This document shows positions 23,994 to 31,933 of a DNA stretch of 49,028 nt, piece by piece. Made by a program: the position numbers and the translations under genes. This DNA comes from Actinomycetes bacterium (lineage in GTDB: Bacteria > Actinomycetota > Acidimicrobiia > Acidimicrobiales > Ilumatobacteraceae), in contig JANYKS010000028.1 of the NCBI GenBank assembly GCA_025358125.1, forward strand, positions 1 through 49,028. Direction: 5' to 3'. The notes beneath the pieces were generated by a model. It had not been told where the DNA came from, did not search any database, and was given only the letters and a program-made list of their open reading frames with translations. Within the stretch, counting starts at the first letter, position 1; each line of letters opens with the position of its first letter.

Positions 23994-25175
23994 ATGGAAC
24001 CCACGCTCGCGCTGAAGCCGGGACGCGACAAATCGGTGCGGCGGCTGCACCCGTGGATCTTCAGCGGCGCAGTCGGCGAGGTCCGCGGCAACCCGTTGTC
24101 GGGCGACACCGTACGAGTGGTGACTGCAACGGGTGAAGCGCTCGGTCGGGCTGCGTACTCACCGGCGTCGCAACTCCGGGCGCGGATGTGGACCAACGAC
24201 GCGGACACCGTCGTCGATGAATTGTTCGTCGCCGATCGGGTGATCGCAGCGGCTCGGCGGCGTCACGACCTCGCAGCGATCACGGATGCGGCGCGGCTCG
24301 TGTTCAGCGAGGCCGACGGCGTGCCCGGCGTGATCGCCGACCGTTACGGCGACAGCATCGTCGTCCAACTCGGCTCGGCCGGCGCAGACCGATGGCGCGA
24401 CGTCGTTGCAGATGCACTGATCTCACTGCCCGGTGTTCGCTGCGTCTACGAGCGCTCCGACGTCGATGCCCGCGAGCGCGAGGGCCTGGCCCAGCGGGTC
24501 GGTTTGCTGCGCGGCGACGAGGCCGACCCGGAGACGATCATCAGCGAGCGTGGCCACCGGTTCTCGGTCGGCTTCACCGAGGGCCAAAAGACCGGCTTCT
24601 ACCTCGACCAACGCAACACCCGCGCGGCAGTCGGCGAGGTCGCCCGTGGCCGCACGGTCCTCAACGCCTTCTCCTACACCGGCGCATTCAGCGTGATTGC
24701 AGCGGCGAACGGCGCGACCAGCGTGACGAGCCTCGATTCCTCCGGCCCCGCACTCGCTGGCGCTGTCCGCAACGCCGAACTGAACTTGGTCGATGTCGGC
24801 GAGCAGATCGAGGGCGATGCGTTCACAGAACTGCGCAAGCTGCGCGACCGCGCCCGCAGCTTCGATCTGATCATGCTCGACCCACCAAAGCTGGCAAACA
24901 CCGCGGCCCAGGTGGCGCGGGCCAGCCGGGCGTACAAGGACCTCAACCTGCTCGCTGCGAAGTTGCTCGCGCCCGGCGGGACCTTGATGACGTTCTCGTG
25001 CAGCGGCGGGATGAGCGCCGAACTGTTCCAGAAGGTGGTTGCCGGCGCGGCGTTGGACGCCAAGCGCAACCTGCGGATCATCGCCAGGCTCGATCAACCG
25101 GGCGATCACCCGGTACCGCTGTCGTTCCCGGAGGCGGCCTACCTCAAGGGATTGATCCTGCGCGCCGAGGATTGA
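23994..25175 (+). CDS. Class I rRNA large-subunit methyltransferase, RlmI-like
   Basis: 393 residues. An N-terminal PUA domain (LKPGRDKSVRRLHPWIFSGAV), an EEHAD-like central region with FSEADGVPGVIADRYGD, and a Rossmann methyltransferase domain with VLNAFSYTGAFSVIAA (SAM binding), LDPP in place of the NPPY-type loop, and FSCSGGMS (RlmI-type Cys). The family methylates C5 of 23S rRNA cytosine 1962 (E. coli numbering); exact target here is assumed. GTG 23991 directly precedes ATG 23994. TACCCT five bases before the GTG suggests a leaderless mRNA. Confidence 0.88.
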   Translation: MEPTLALKPGRDKSVRRLHPWIFSGAVGEVRGNPLSGDTVRVVTATGEALGRAAYSPASQLRARMWTNDADTVVDELFVADRVIAAARRRHDLAAITDAARLVFSEADGVPGVIADRYGDSIVVQLGSAGADRWRDVVADALISLPGVRCVYERSDVDAREREGLAQRVGLLRGDEADPETIISERGHRFSVGFTEGQKTGFYLDQRNTRAAVGEVARGRTVLNAFSYTGAFSVIAAANGATSVTSLDSSGPALAGAVRNAELNLVDVGEQIEGDAFTELRKLRDRARSFDLIMLDPPKLANTAAQVARASRAYKDLNLLAAKLLAPGGTLMTFSCSGGMSAELFQKVVAGAALDAKRNLRIIARLDQPGDHPVPLSFPEAAYLKGLILRAED

Positions 25176-25284
25176 CGGTCGTTGCCGGCTCCTGCCCGCC
25201 CCGCCCTTCGGGTTGCTCGCTGGCCCTCTGGCAGAAGGCGAACATGTAGTCATGATGTCCGCATCTGGTCGCGGGTGAACGGTC

Positions 25285-25314
25285 GTGACAGATTGCAGCT
25301 AGTGCTGCTACTAT
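25285..25314 (+). promoter_or_regulatory. Promoter of toxin-antitoxin pair 2
   Basis: GTGACA (25285-25290), 18-base spacer, TACTAT (25309-25314). The inverted repeat GCAGC-TAGT-GCTGC (25296-25309) lies in the spacer and is a candidate operator. Predicted transcription begins near 25321. Confidence 0.5.
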
Positions 25315-25320
25315 GCAGGC

Positions 25321-25551
25321 ATCACAGTAGCGATCACCATCCGTAACGTGCCCGACGATGTCCGGGATGAACTCGCGGCACGTGCTGCCCGATCCGGTCG
25401 ATCACTCCAGGAATACCTGCTCGGCGAACTCAGCGCTGCCGTGTCTCGCCCTGTGGTCGGCGACGTCATCGAGCGAGCAAGGGCCAGGTCACGGCGGTCA
25501 CATATCGGCGTCGCCGACATCTTGACCGCGCGAGACGCCGATCGGCGGTGA
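25321..25551 (+). CDS. FitA/VapB-type antitoxin, probable AUC start
   Basis: About 76 residues if begun at ATC 25321. The stretch ITIRNVPDDVRDELAARAARSG is the family's DNA-binding strand and first helix. The only ordinary in-frame start, GTG 25348, would delete the strand; no ATG, GTG or TTG lies upstream before the TAG at 25300. ATC 25321 lies exactly six bases after a TACTAT -10 box, the same spacing as at the ATG of the first antitoxin. The stop overlaps the toxin start in GTGA. A one-base deletion from an ATG at 25313 is the alternative reading. Confidence 0.6.
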   Translation: MTVAITIRNVPDDVRDELAARAARSGRSLQEYLLGELSAAVSRPVVGDVIERARARSRRSHIGVADILTARDADRR

Positions 25552-25967
25552 CGGCGCCAGCACGACTTGTGGTTGTCGACGCGTCGGCAATTGTTGCCCT
25601 GCTCACGGCCGAGGCCCGAGTAGGCGACTGGGTTGCCAACCTCTGTCACGGTGCGACACTCGCGGCCCCGGAACTGATGATGTTCGAGGTCGCCAACGTG
25701 CTGCGTCGCCACGAGCTGGCGGGTTTGCTCGACGCAACATCTGCGCGTCTGGCCCATCAGGACCTCCTCGATCTCGCGGTGCAACGGTGGCCGTACCCTG
25801 CGCTGGCTGACCGGGCTTGGAAGTTACGCGCGACCCTCACCGTGTACGACGCTGCCTACGCCGCGCTCGCAGAACTGCTCGACGCACCGCTCGTCACTCT
25901 TGATGCCCGGATCTCCCGAGCGACAGGGCCACGTTGCAACATCCTGACCTACACATCACCGGACTGA
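25548..25967 (+). CDS. PIN-domain toxin, VapC family
   Basis: 139 residues from GTG, overlapping the antitoxin by four bases. PIN acidic residues: Asp in VVDASAIVALL, Glu in APELMMFEVANVLRR, Asp in TVYDAAYAALAELL and LDARIS. It is clearly homologous to the toxin at 5643-6041. Expected to be a site-specific RNase held inactive by its partner. Confidence 0.87.
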   Translation: MTAPARLVVVDASAIVALLTAEARVGDWVANLCHGATLAAPELMMFEVANVLRRHELAGLLDATSARLAHQDLLDLAVQRWPYPALADRAWKLRATLTVYDAAYAALAELLDAPLVTLDARISRATGPRCNILTYTSPD

Positions 25968-26080
25968 GGTCCGCCGGGCGCCGCTGGCGACTCCGGGCGC
26001 CCCGACGCCCCCGGCCACTTCCCGAACCAGGGATCGACGTCGGACCACACCCACAGCGGATGTCTCGACCCGGGGCTGAC

Positions 26081-26611
26081 TCAGGAAGTCAGGCGGCGGG
26101 CCGAACGCAACAGGGCTGTCGTCGCGCCGATGGTCGCGCCGAACACGAGGTGCGCGCTGAGGTCTTGCCACAGGGTCTTGGCGTCGTAATCGTTGATCGG
26201 CTTGTAGATATCGAGCTTGGGCAGCAACACATAGCTGGTGCCCCACGCAGAGACGCCGGTCACCACGCCCGCTGACAGGGCGCGAACTTTGGGCAGCGCG
26301 CTGGCGAGTGAGCCGGCTGTACCCCATCCGAGCCCGGTCGCCCAATGGACGATGCTGTTGACGACACCAGCCGAGGATTCTGGCAGGTCGACGCCGACCG
26401 CCTTTGCGATGGACCGACCGAGCTTGGCGGGTGCCGGAGCATCGTCGAAACCCGGCGGCACACTGGCGAACTCCCACTTGACGAACGGACTCTGCCCGCC
26501 ACCCGTTCGGTAGCGCCGGTACAGGACGAGATCCATCGCCAACGTGCCGGCAGCGCCGGCGATGATCGCAGAACTCGTCGCGGACGGCAACAATGTCTTG
26601 AGTTTCGGCAC
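26081..26611 (-). CDS. Conserved-looking membrane protein of unknown function
   Basis: 176 residues from a GTG five bases after the epimerase stop codon. Hydrophobic segments near residues 10-28 (ATSSAIIAGAAGTLAMDLVL), 85-105, 110-130 and 150-165 suggest three or four helices. The GLGWGTAGSL and HLVFGATIGATTALL segments look like the DUF1440-type or similar small membrane proteins, but I cannot name a family with confidence. Probably co-transcribed with the epimerase. Confidence 0.6.
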   Translation of the reverse strand: MPKLKTLLPSATSSAIIAGAAGTLAMDLVLYRRYRTGGGQSPFVKWEFASVPPGFDDAPAPAKLGRSIAKAVGVDLPESSAGVVNSIVHWATGLGWGTAGSLASALPKVRALSAGVVTGVSAWGTSYVLLPKLDIYKPINDYDAKTLWQDLSAHLVFGATIGATTALLRSARRLTS

Positions 26612-26616
26612 CGCCC

Positions 26617-27033
26617 TCAGTGACCTTTCGCTGATTCCTGGACCAGCTCGATCAGCGTTCCGAAGCTGCCCTTGGGGTGGATGAAGGCGACGGTCGTGTT
26701 GCGACTGCCCGGCCGGGGCACCGTGTCGATCGGCGTGGCTCCGGCCGCGATCATCGCGGCGAGTGCCTCGGCGCAGTCGTCGACCCGGTAGCCAATGTGA
26801 TGAAGGCCCTCGCCGCGCTTGGCGATTGCCTTCGCGACGGGTGAAGTCTCCCGCGTCGGGGTAAGCAGCTGGATGTAGCTCTCGGCCACGTTCAACAACG
26901 CTTCCTCGACCCCGTCGGTCTCGATGATCTCGCGATGCTCGACCGTCGCTCCGAATGCGCGCTCGTAGTAATCGATGGCCGCGTCCAGGTCGCGGACGGC
27001 GATGGCAACGTGATCAATTTCTGTCAACAGCAT
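26617..27033 (-). CDS. mce: Methylmalonyl-CoA epimerase
   Basis: 138 residues, full length for the family, of the glyoxalase/VOC fold. IDHVAIAVRDLDAAIDYYE carries the first metal His, GLHHIGYRVDD the second, and FGTLIELVQ the metal-binding Glu near the C terminus. It interconverts (S)- and (R)-methylmalonyl-CoA between propionyl-CoA carboxylase or ethylmalonyl-CoA pathway steps and the B12 mutase. It lies 184 bases after ccr on the same strand, with its own TAGGCT box. Confidence 0.9.
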   Translation of the reverse strand: MLLTEIDHVAIAVRDLDAAIDYYERAFGATVEHREIIETDGVEEALLNVAESYIQLLTPTRETSPVAKAIAKRGEGLHHIGYRVDDCAEALAAMIAAGATPIDTVPRPGSRNTTVAFIHPKGSFGTLIELVQESAKGH

Positions 27034-27039
27034 CTGGCG

Positions 27040-27045
27040 AGCCTA
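27040..27045 (-). promoter_or_regulatory. -10 box of mce
   Basis: TAGGCT on the minus strand, six bases before the mce ATG. The same hexamer, preceded by G, also precedes antitoxin 1 and dnaX. Transcription would begin at the start codon. Confidence 0.45.
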
Positions 27046-27217
27046 CGACGGCTCGCGCTGTGCCCGCCAGCCGGCCGCCGAGGCGTGCTGCGGCGTGCCG
27101 CGGCCCGTCTCGTCGGGCGCGATTTGCGCGCCCGCGCCCGCGCACATCGCGCCCAAGGGTCCTCAGCGCCACCGGGCAGCAACCAGCGCCACCGGTCCCA
27201 CGACGTTGCTCGACGGG

Positions 27218-28558
27218 CTAGCCGCCGTGGCGACGGAAGACGGTGATCTTGTCCTCGCCGATGCGATCGCGCTTTTCCGGGTCGTCGATGCCGAGGCCCT
27301 CCCGCGGCGCGAGGCAGAGGATGCCGATCTTGCCCTCGTGATCGTTGCGGTGGACCCTCAGCGCGGCGTCACCGACGCCTTCGAGTGGATAGACGGCGGA
27401 CAGCAGCGGCTGGATCCGGCCCATGTCGATCAGCCGGTTGGCCTGCCATGCCTCGGCATAGTTCGCGAAATGCGAGGCGATCAGGCGCTTGAGCTTCATC
27501 CAGAAGTGGCGGTTGTCAAACTCCACCATGTAGCCCGACGTCGCGGCGCATGTCACCACGGTTCCGCCGCGCTTGCACACGAAGATCGAGGCACCCATCG
27601 TCTGGCGGCCGACGTGCTCGAACACGATGTCAGGGTCATCGCCGACGAGCGAGCGGATCTGTTTGCCGAAGCGGCGCCACTCACCATCGTCTTGGGTGTG
27701 TTCGTCCTTCCAGAATCGGTAGCCCTCCGCCTTGCGGTCGATGACCGCCTCGACGCCGAGTTCGTTGAGCAGCGCCGCCTTCTCCGGCGAGCTGACGATG
27801 CCGACCGGTATGCCGCCGCCGTTGAGCACGTACTGAGTCGCGTAGCCGCCGATGCCCCCGGCGGCCCCCCACACCAACACCGTGTCTCCCTGCTTCATCC
27901 TCGCAGCGTTCTGGCCGACGAGCATCCGGTAGCTCGTGCTGTTGCACAACGCGTTGACGCCCGACTCTTCCCATGTGAGGTGTGTCGGCTTGGGCATCAG
28001 CTGATTGGCCTTGACGATGGTGAGATCGGCCAGGCCACCGAAGTTGGTCTCGAAGCCCCAGATCCTCTGGTTCGAGCCGAGCATCGAATCATCGTGGGAG
28101 GTCGGGTCCTGATCGTCGACGTAGTTGCAGTGCACGGTCACCCGGTCCCCGGGTTTCCAGTTTCGGACTGCCGAGCCGGTGCGGAGCACGACACCGGCAG
28201 CGTCGGAACCAATGACCTGATACGCAAGTGCATGGCGGCGGCCCCACTCGCTCTCCTTGCCGAGACGATCGAGGAAGCCGAACGTCGGCAACGGTTCGAA
28301 GATGCTGGTCCACACCGTGTTGAAGTTGATCGAGCTCGCCATCACTGCGACGACGGCTTCGTCCGGCGCAATTGCGGGAAGAGGCACCTCGCCGATGTGC
28401 AGGCTCTTGCGCGGGTCCTTGTCGGGCGACGCGACGCCTTCGAACATCGCCGCGTCTTCGCGGCGGACGAACACTGCCCGATACGACTCGGGCAGCGCCA
28501 GGCTCGCAATCTCTTCGCCACTCGCCTCAGCTTGGATCGCTTCGAGAATCTTGTCCAT
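27218..28558 (-). CDS. ccr: Crotonyl-CoA carboxylase/reductase
   Basis: 446 residues, the full length of this zinc-independent medium-chain dehydrogenase family. It carboxylates and reduces crotonyl-CoA to (2S)-ethylmalonyl-CoA with NADPH and CO2. The cofactor loop GAAGGIGGYA lies near 231-240. Residues aligned with the CO2 pocket described for the Kitasatospora enzyme are present: Asn80 in NFNTVWTSIFEP, Phe169-Glu170 in WGFETNFGG, and His363 in ASHFANY. This argues for a true carboxylase rather than a plain enoyl reductase. It is the key enzyme of the ethylmalonyl-CoA pathway, and also supplies extender units. Confidence 0.93.
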   Translation of the reverse strand: MDKILEAIQAEASGEEIASLALPESYRAVFVRREDAAMFEGVASPDKDPRKSLHIGEVPLPAIAPDEAVVAVMASSINFNTVWTSIFEPLPTFGFLDRLGKESEWGRRHALAYQVIGSDAAGVVLRTGSAVRNWKPGDRVTVHCNYVDDQDPTSHDDSMLGSNQRIWGFETNFGGLADLTIVKANQLMPKPTHLTWEESGVNALCNSTSYRMLVGQNAARMKQGDTVLVWGAAGGIGGYATQYVLNGGGIPVGIVSSPEKAALLNELGVEAVIDRKAEGYRFWKDEHTQDDGEWRRFGKQIRSLVGDDPDIVFEHVGRQTMGASIFVCKRGGTVVTCAATSGYMVEFDNRHFWMKLKRLIASHFANYAEAWQANRLIDMGRIQPLLSAVYPLEGVGDAALRVHRNDHEGKIGILCLAPREGLGIDDPEKRDRIGEDKITVFRRHGG

Positions 28559-28564
28559 CAGACG

Positions 28565-28570
28565 ATGTTA
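28565..28570 (-). promoter_or_regulatory. -10 box of ccr
   Basis: TAACAT on the minus strand lies six bases before the ccr ATG at 28558, predicting transcription from the A of the start codon. No ribosome site and no clear -35 are present. Confidence 0.45.
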
Positions 28571-28627
28571 CCGATGGGTAGGAAGTGGCCCCCAACCCGT
28601 GATCGGTAGCGCGGGCCCGATGCACGA

Positions 28628-28655
28628 CCAACGGCACGCAATCCGTTACCGTTGG
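28628..28655. promoter_or_regulatory. Candidate operator between ccr and the M29-like gene
   Basis: CCAACGG (28628-28634) and CCGTTGG (28649-28655) form a perfect inverted repeat with half-site centres 21 bases apart, two helical turns, in the 168-base divergent intergenic region. No regulator gene is adjacent. Confidence 0.35.
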
Positions 28656-28726
28656 CCGATATGCGTCTTCGAGCAGCGCTTCCGTGCATCGCCACGATCG
28701 CCGAGAACTGAACTGAACCGGAACCG

Positions 28727-29731
28727 ATGGGAATCGACGCACTCGCGGGCCGCATCGTCGCAGCACTGAGCACAGCTCACGATGCAGTCCTTGTACGCGA
28801 TCGATGCGGCAGATCCGACTTGGTCGACGCAGTGGCCGCCGAATGCCGCCGCCGTGGCCTCGAACCCGTCGTCGAGCACGTGTCCAACGATCGGCTGCGC
28901 GAGCTCGTCGGCTCGCAGTCTGCGCAAGTCCTGCAGCGGTGGGACGATGATCGGGCCGGCGACTCGGCGCGCGTCACCGGTGTGATCTCCCTCGGTGGAT
29001 GGCCGTTCGACCCGACCGGGTTGCCGGCCGAATCGGTCGCGGCGTGGGTTGCGGCCGCGCGGCGGGTCGAGGCAACGCTCGAGCAGCGGGACCTTCCCTA
29101 CGTTGTCGTCGCGGTCCCGACGGTCGAGGTGGCAACGGCCCTCGGCATGTCACTGGAATCGCTCGATGCGCACGTGCTCCACGCGATCGACGTCGGGCCG
29201 GACACGTTGCTCGCGGAGATCGAGCCGGTCGTTCGAGCCCTCGGAGCAGCCGCCGTGATCGAATTGCGAACCCCCGGTTGCGCGCTGGGTATGACACGCG
29301 GGCAGCGGCCGTTGTTGATCGACGACGGCGTTGTCGACGCCGATGACATGCGTGTCGGCGCCACCGTTTCCAACCTGCCGGGCGGCTCGGTGTACTGGAC
29401 CGTCGTCGAAGAATCGACGCGCGGCGACGTGCGCCTCACGAACGGCTCGGTGCTCCGATTCGACGCCGATGGCAGAGTTACGGAGGGGCCCTACGCCGGT
29501 GAACGGATCTCCCACCTCGGCGTTGCCACGAACTCAGCGGTCGGGCGAACGACCGGATGGACCATCGTCGATGAGCATCGCGCCGGTGCGGTGTTCCTGG
29601 CCCTCGGCGAGAATCGCTACATGGGCGGAAGGAATTCATCGGCCATCAATGTCGATCTCCTCCCGTCGGAGCCGACACTGCTCGCAGACGGCTGTGTCGT
29701 GGTCGAGCGGGGGCGACTTCGCCCGACGTGA
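28727..29731 (+). CDS. M29-like aminopeptidase-fold protein, metal site possibly lost
   Basis: 334 residues. The C-terminal half resembles thermophilic aminopeptidases of family M29: VSNLPGGSVYWTVVEEST, the ERISHLGVATN segment, GWTIVDEHRAGAVFLALGEN and SSAINVDLL. In active M29 enzymes the last two blocks carry metal His residues (GTxHxALG and SAxHxD); here they read Phe290 and Asn308, although Asp310 remains. It may be a divergent or inactive member, or another M29-related enzyme. The stop codon lies in the first unit of a 36-bp repeat. Confidence 0.6.
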   Translation: MGIDALAGRIVAALSTAHDAVLVRDRCGRSDLVDAVAAECRRRGLEPVVEHVSNDRLRELVGSQSAQVLQRWDDDRAGDSARVTGVISLGGWPFDPTGLPAESVAAWVAAARRVEATLEQRDLPYVVVAVPTVEVATALGMSLESLDAHVLHAIDVGPDTLLAEIEPVVRALGAAAVIELRTPGCALGMTRGQRPLLIDDGVVDADDMRVGATVSNLPGGSVYWTVVEESTRGDVRLTNGSVLRFDADGRVTEGPYAGERISHLGVATNSAVGRTTGWTIVDEHRAGAVFLALGENRYMGGRNSSAINVDLLPSEPTLLADGCVVVERGRLRPT

Positions 29732-29829
29732 ACTGTCGCCGGGTTACCGGCGGATAGCCCGACGTGAACAGTCGCCGGGTTACCGGCGGATAGCCCGACG
29801 TGAACAGTCGCCGGGTTACCGGCGGCTGG
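29722..29829. repeat. Three tandem 36-bp repeats, each with a hairpin
   Basis: Units at 29722-29757, 29758-29793 and 29794-29829 are nearly identical (CCCGACGTGAACAGTCGCCG, then GGTTACCGGCGGATAG; unit 1 has one change and unit 3 ends CTGG). Each contains the inverted repeat CGCCGG-GTTA-CCGGCG. Unit 1 encodes the last two residues and the TGA of the M29-like gene. Confidence 0.92.
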
Positions 29830-29891
29830 CCCGACGCGCCTACGCTTTGGTCTGTTCGCGACCGCACGCGATCCCGACGAAAGGTCTCGCC

Positions 29892-31073
29892 ATGGCTGGT
29901 TCATACATCGTTGCTGGAGCCCGCACACCGATCGCCAAATTGAGCGGCGCACTCGCCGGCTTCAGCGCCGCCGAGCTCGGTGGCATTGCGATCAAGGCTG
30001 CGCTCGAGCGGGCCGGGGTCTCGCCGGTCGAGGTCGAGCACGTGATCATGGGTCAGGTGCTGACGGCCGGCCAGGGCCAGGTGCCGTCGCGCCAGGCGGC
30101 CGTGCTGGCCGGGATTCCGATGAGCGTCCCGAGCATCAACATCAACAAAGTCTGCCTGTCGGGTCTCAACTCGATCTATCTCGCCGATCAGATGATCGCT
30201 ACCGGCGAGGCCGACATCGTGGTCGCCGGCGGCATGGAGAGCATGACGAACGCGCCGTATCTCGCGCAGGGTGCCCGGGGCGGATTCCGGTATGGCAACG
30301 CGGAACTCGCTGATGCCATCGTCAAAGACGGTCTCTGGTGTGCGTTCGACGCCTGCCTGATGGGCCTCGGCACGGAGCGCTACACCGCCAGCACGATCAG
30401 CCGCGAGCAGCAGGACGAGTTCGCGATGAAGAGCAACCTCCGCGCCGCCGATGCGATGGCGTCCGGCCGGCTGGCCGAGGAGATCGTCGCTGTCTCGATC
30501 CCGCAACGCAAGGGCGATCCGGTCATTTTCGCCGACGACGAGGGCGTGCGCGCGAACACCACGATGGAATCCCTCGGCGGGCTCAAGCCGGCCTTCGACA
30601 AGCTCGGCACGATCACCGCAGCCAACGCTTCGCAGATCAGCGATGGCGCCTCGGCAGTGGTAGTCATGTCCGCCAAGGCGCTCGAGGCCCATGGCGTCAA
30701 GCCGCTCGGCCAGGTCGTCAGCTACGGCATGGTCGCCGGACCGGACAACGCGTCGCTGCTGCATCAGCCGAGCCGGGCAATCATGCGCGCGCTCGAGCGG
30801 GCCGAGATGAAAGTGGGCGACGTGGACCTGTTCGAGCTCAACGAAGCGTTCGCCGCCGTGGGCATCGCGTCGATGGCCGAGCTCGGCATCACCGACGCTG
30901 TCACCAACGTCAACGGTGGAGCGATTGCGCTCGGCCATCCGATCGGCATGAGCGGCAACCGCCTCGTACTGACCGTGCTCCACGAACTGCGTCGCCGCGG
31001 TGGCGGTGTCGGCGGTGTCGCCCTCTGTGGCGGCGGTGGTCAGGGCGACGCGATGATCGTCCGCACGCTGTAG
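29892..31073 (+). CDS. Acetyl-CoA acetyltransferase (thiolase)
   Basis: 393 residues, usual for biosynthetic or degradative thiolases. The catalytic residues are visible: Cys88 in KVCLSGLNS, His349 in ALGHPIGMSG and Cys379 in CGGGGQGDA. It condenses two acetyl-CoA, or cleaves acetoacetyl-CoA. With ccr nearby it could feed crotonyl-CoA formation. A TACGCT box at 29841-29846 predicts a leader of about 40 bases. Substrate chain length cannot be told from sequence. Confidence 0.92.
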   Translation: MAGSYIVAGARTPIAKLSGALAGFSAAELGGIAIKAALERAGVSPVEVEHVIMGQVLTAGQGQVPSRQAAVLAGIPMSVPSININKVCLSGLNSIYLADQMIATGEADIVVAGGMESMTNAPYLAQGARGGFRYGNAELADAIVKDGLWCAFDACLMGLGTERYTASTISREQQDEFAMKSNLRAADAMASGRLAEEIVAVSIPQRKGDPVIFADDEGVRANTTMESLGGLKPAFDKLGTITAANASQISDGASAVVVMSAKALEAHGVKPLGQVVSYGMVAGPDNASLLHQPSRAIMRALERAEMKVGDVDLFELNEAFAAVGIASMAELGITDAVTNVNGGAIALGHPIGMSGNRLVLTVLHELRRRGGGVGGVALCGGGGQGDAMIVRTL

Positions 31074-31130
31074 GTGAGCAGGGGCGATGAATAACACGGC
31101 TGAAATATTGCGATTTCATGTCGAAAGAGG

Positions 31131-31159
31131 TTGACATCGGGTCGCCTTCTTTGTAATGT
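31131..31159 (+). promoter_or_regulatory. Strong consensus promoter of a small RNA
   Basis: TTGACA (31131-31136), a 17-base spacer ending in TG, and TAATGT (31154-31159). This is the best sigma-70/SigA-type promoter in the window and no open frame follows it. Start of transcription predicted at about 31166. Confidence 0.8.
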
Positions 31160-31165
31160 GATTGC

Positions 31166-31286
31166 AACAACCGATGGCCCGCTGGCGAGGCTTCCTCCCA
31201 GCCAGCGAACCAAAAATCTGAGGCATCACCCTTGCAGCTGGCCCGTCCGCCCGCTACCAGCTGCGGGGTGGTGCCTCAGCATTTTT
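31166..31286 (+). ncRNA. Putative small RNA with two hairpins
   Basis: About 120 nt between a consensus promoter and a U5 terminator. Hairpin 1: CGCTGGC (31180-31186) pairs with GCCAGCG (31201-31207) around a GAGG/CCTC inner helix, followed by the single-stranded AACCAAAAAT. Hairpin 2 is the terminator stem. No start codon with a ribosome site or coding character is seen. I do not recognise it as 6S, tmRNA, RNase P or a known riboswitch. It is oriented away from the thiolase gene and converges on recR. Confidence 0.7.
31218..31286 (+). terminator. Long intrinsic terminator of the small RNA
   Basis: CTGAGGCATCACCC (31218-31231) pairs with GGGTGGTGCCTCAG (31266-31279) with one G-U pair. After a small internal loop GCAGCTGG (31234-31241) pairs with CCAGCTGC (31257-31264), and the stem is followed by five T residues (31282-31286). 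It may also block read-through into recR antisense. Confidence 0.88.
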
Positions 31287-31322
31287 CGCTGTAGGCGCAA
31301 CACGAACACCTGGTCAGATCGA

Positions 31323-31931
31323 CTACGCGCTGATGTCGCGTCGTCCGGTGAGCGCCCGTCCGAGGGTCAGTTCGTCGGCGTACTCGAGATCGCCGCCCAC
31401 CGGTAAGCCGCTGGCGATGCGTGTCACACGGATGTCGAACGGCTTGAGCATCCGGGCGATGTACAGCGCAGTCACCTCGCCCTCGGTGTTCGGATTGGTG
31501 CAGAGAATGACTTCCTCGACCCCCTCGGCACCGATTCGGGCGAACAGTTCCTTGATCTTCAACTGCTCCGGGCCAATGCCCTCGAGCGGGCTCATCGCGC
31601 CCAGCAGGACGTGATAACGACCGTGGAACTCGCCCGTCTTTTCGAGTGCGACGATGTCGCTCGACTCTTCGACGACGCACAGCACCTGAGCGCTGCGGCG
31701 GTCATCGAGACAGATCGGGCACAGGTCGCCCTCCGCGAAGTTGAAGCAGCGAGAGCAGAACCGCACCCGCGCCTTCGCGTCCGAGATCGAGTGCGACAAG
31801 CGGGTGACGTCTCCGGTTGGAGCCTTGAGTAGGTGGAACGCGATCCGCTGCGCCGATTTGGGGCCGATGCCGGGCAACCGACCCAATTCGTCGATCAGGG
31901 CCTGCACCGGCTGGGTGTAGGTGGCTGCCAT
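31323..31931 (-). CDS. recR: Recombination mediator RecR
   Basis: 202 residues, typical length. Helix-hairpin-helix [20 protein letters not shown], the four-cysteine zinc site CSRC / CPIC (about residues 58-75), and the Toprim domain with [13 protein letters not shown] and [14 protein letters not shown]. It helps load RecA at gaps with RecF and RecO. It starts two bases after the dnaX stop. Confidence 0.95.
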   Translation of the reverse strand: MAATYTQPVQALIDELGRLPGIGPKSAQRIAFHLLKAPTGDVTRLSHSISDAKARVRFCSRCFNFAEGDLCPICLDDRRSAQVLCVVEESSDIVALEKTGEFHGRYHVLLGAMSPLEGIGPEQLKIKELFARIGAEGVEEVILCTNPNTEGEVTALYIARMLKPFDIRVTRIASGLPVGGDLEYADELTLGRALTGRRDISA

Positions 31932-31933
31932 GT

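Noticed and set aside
27034..27217. Possible gene or RNA between ccr and mce
   Set aside because: Only GC-rich sequence with a short repeated CAGCGCCACCGG and weak inverted repeats; no promoter-terminator pair or coding signal.
29722..29829. Possible CRISPR array
   Set aside because: Units are directly adjacent without spacers, and no cas genes are in the window.
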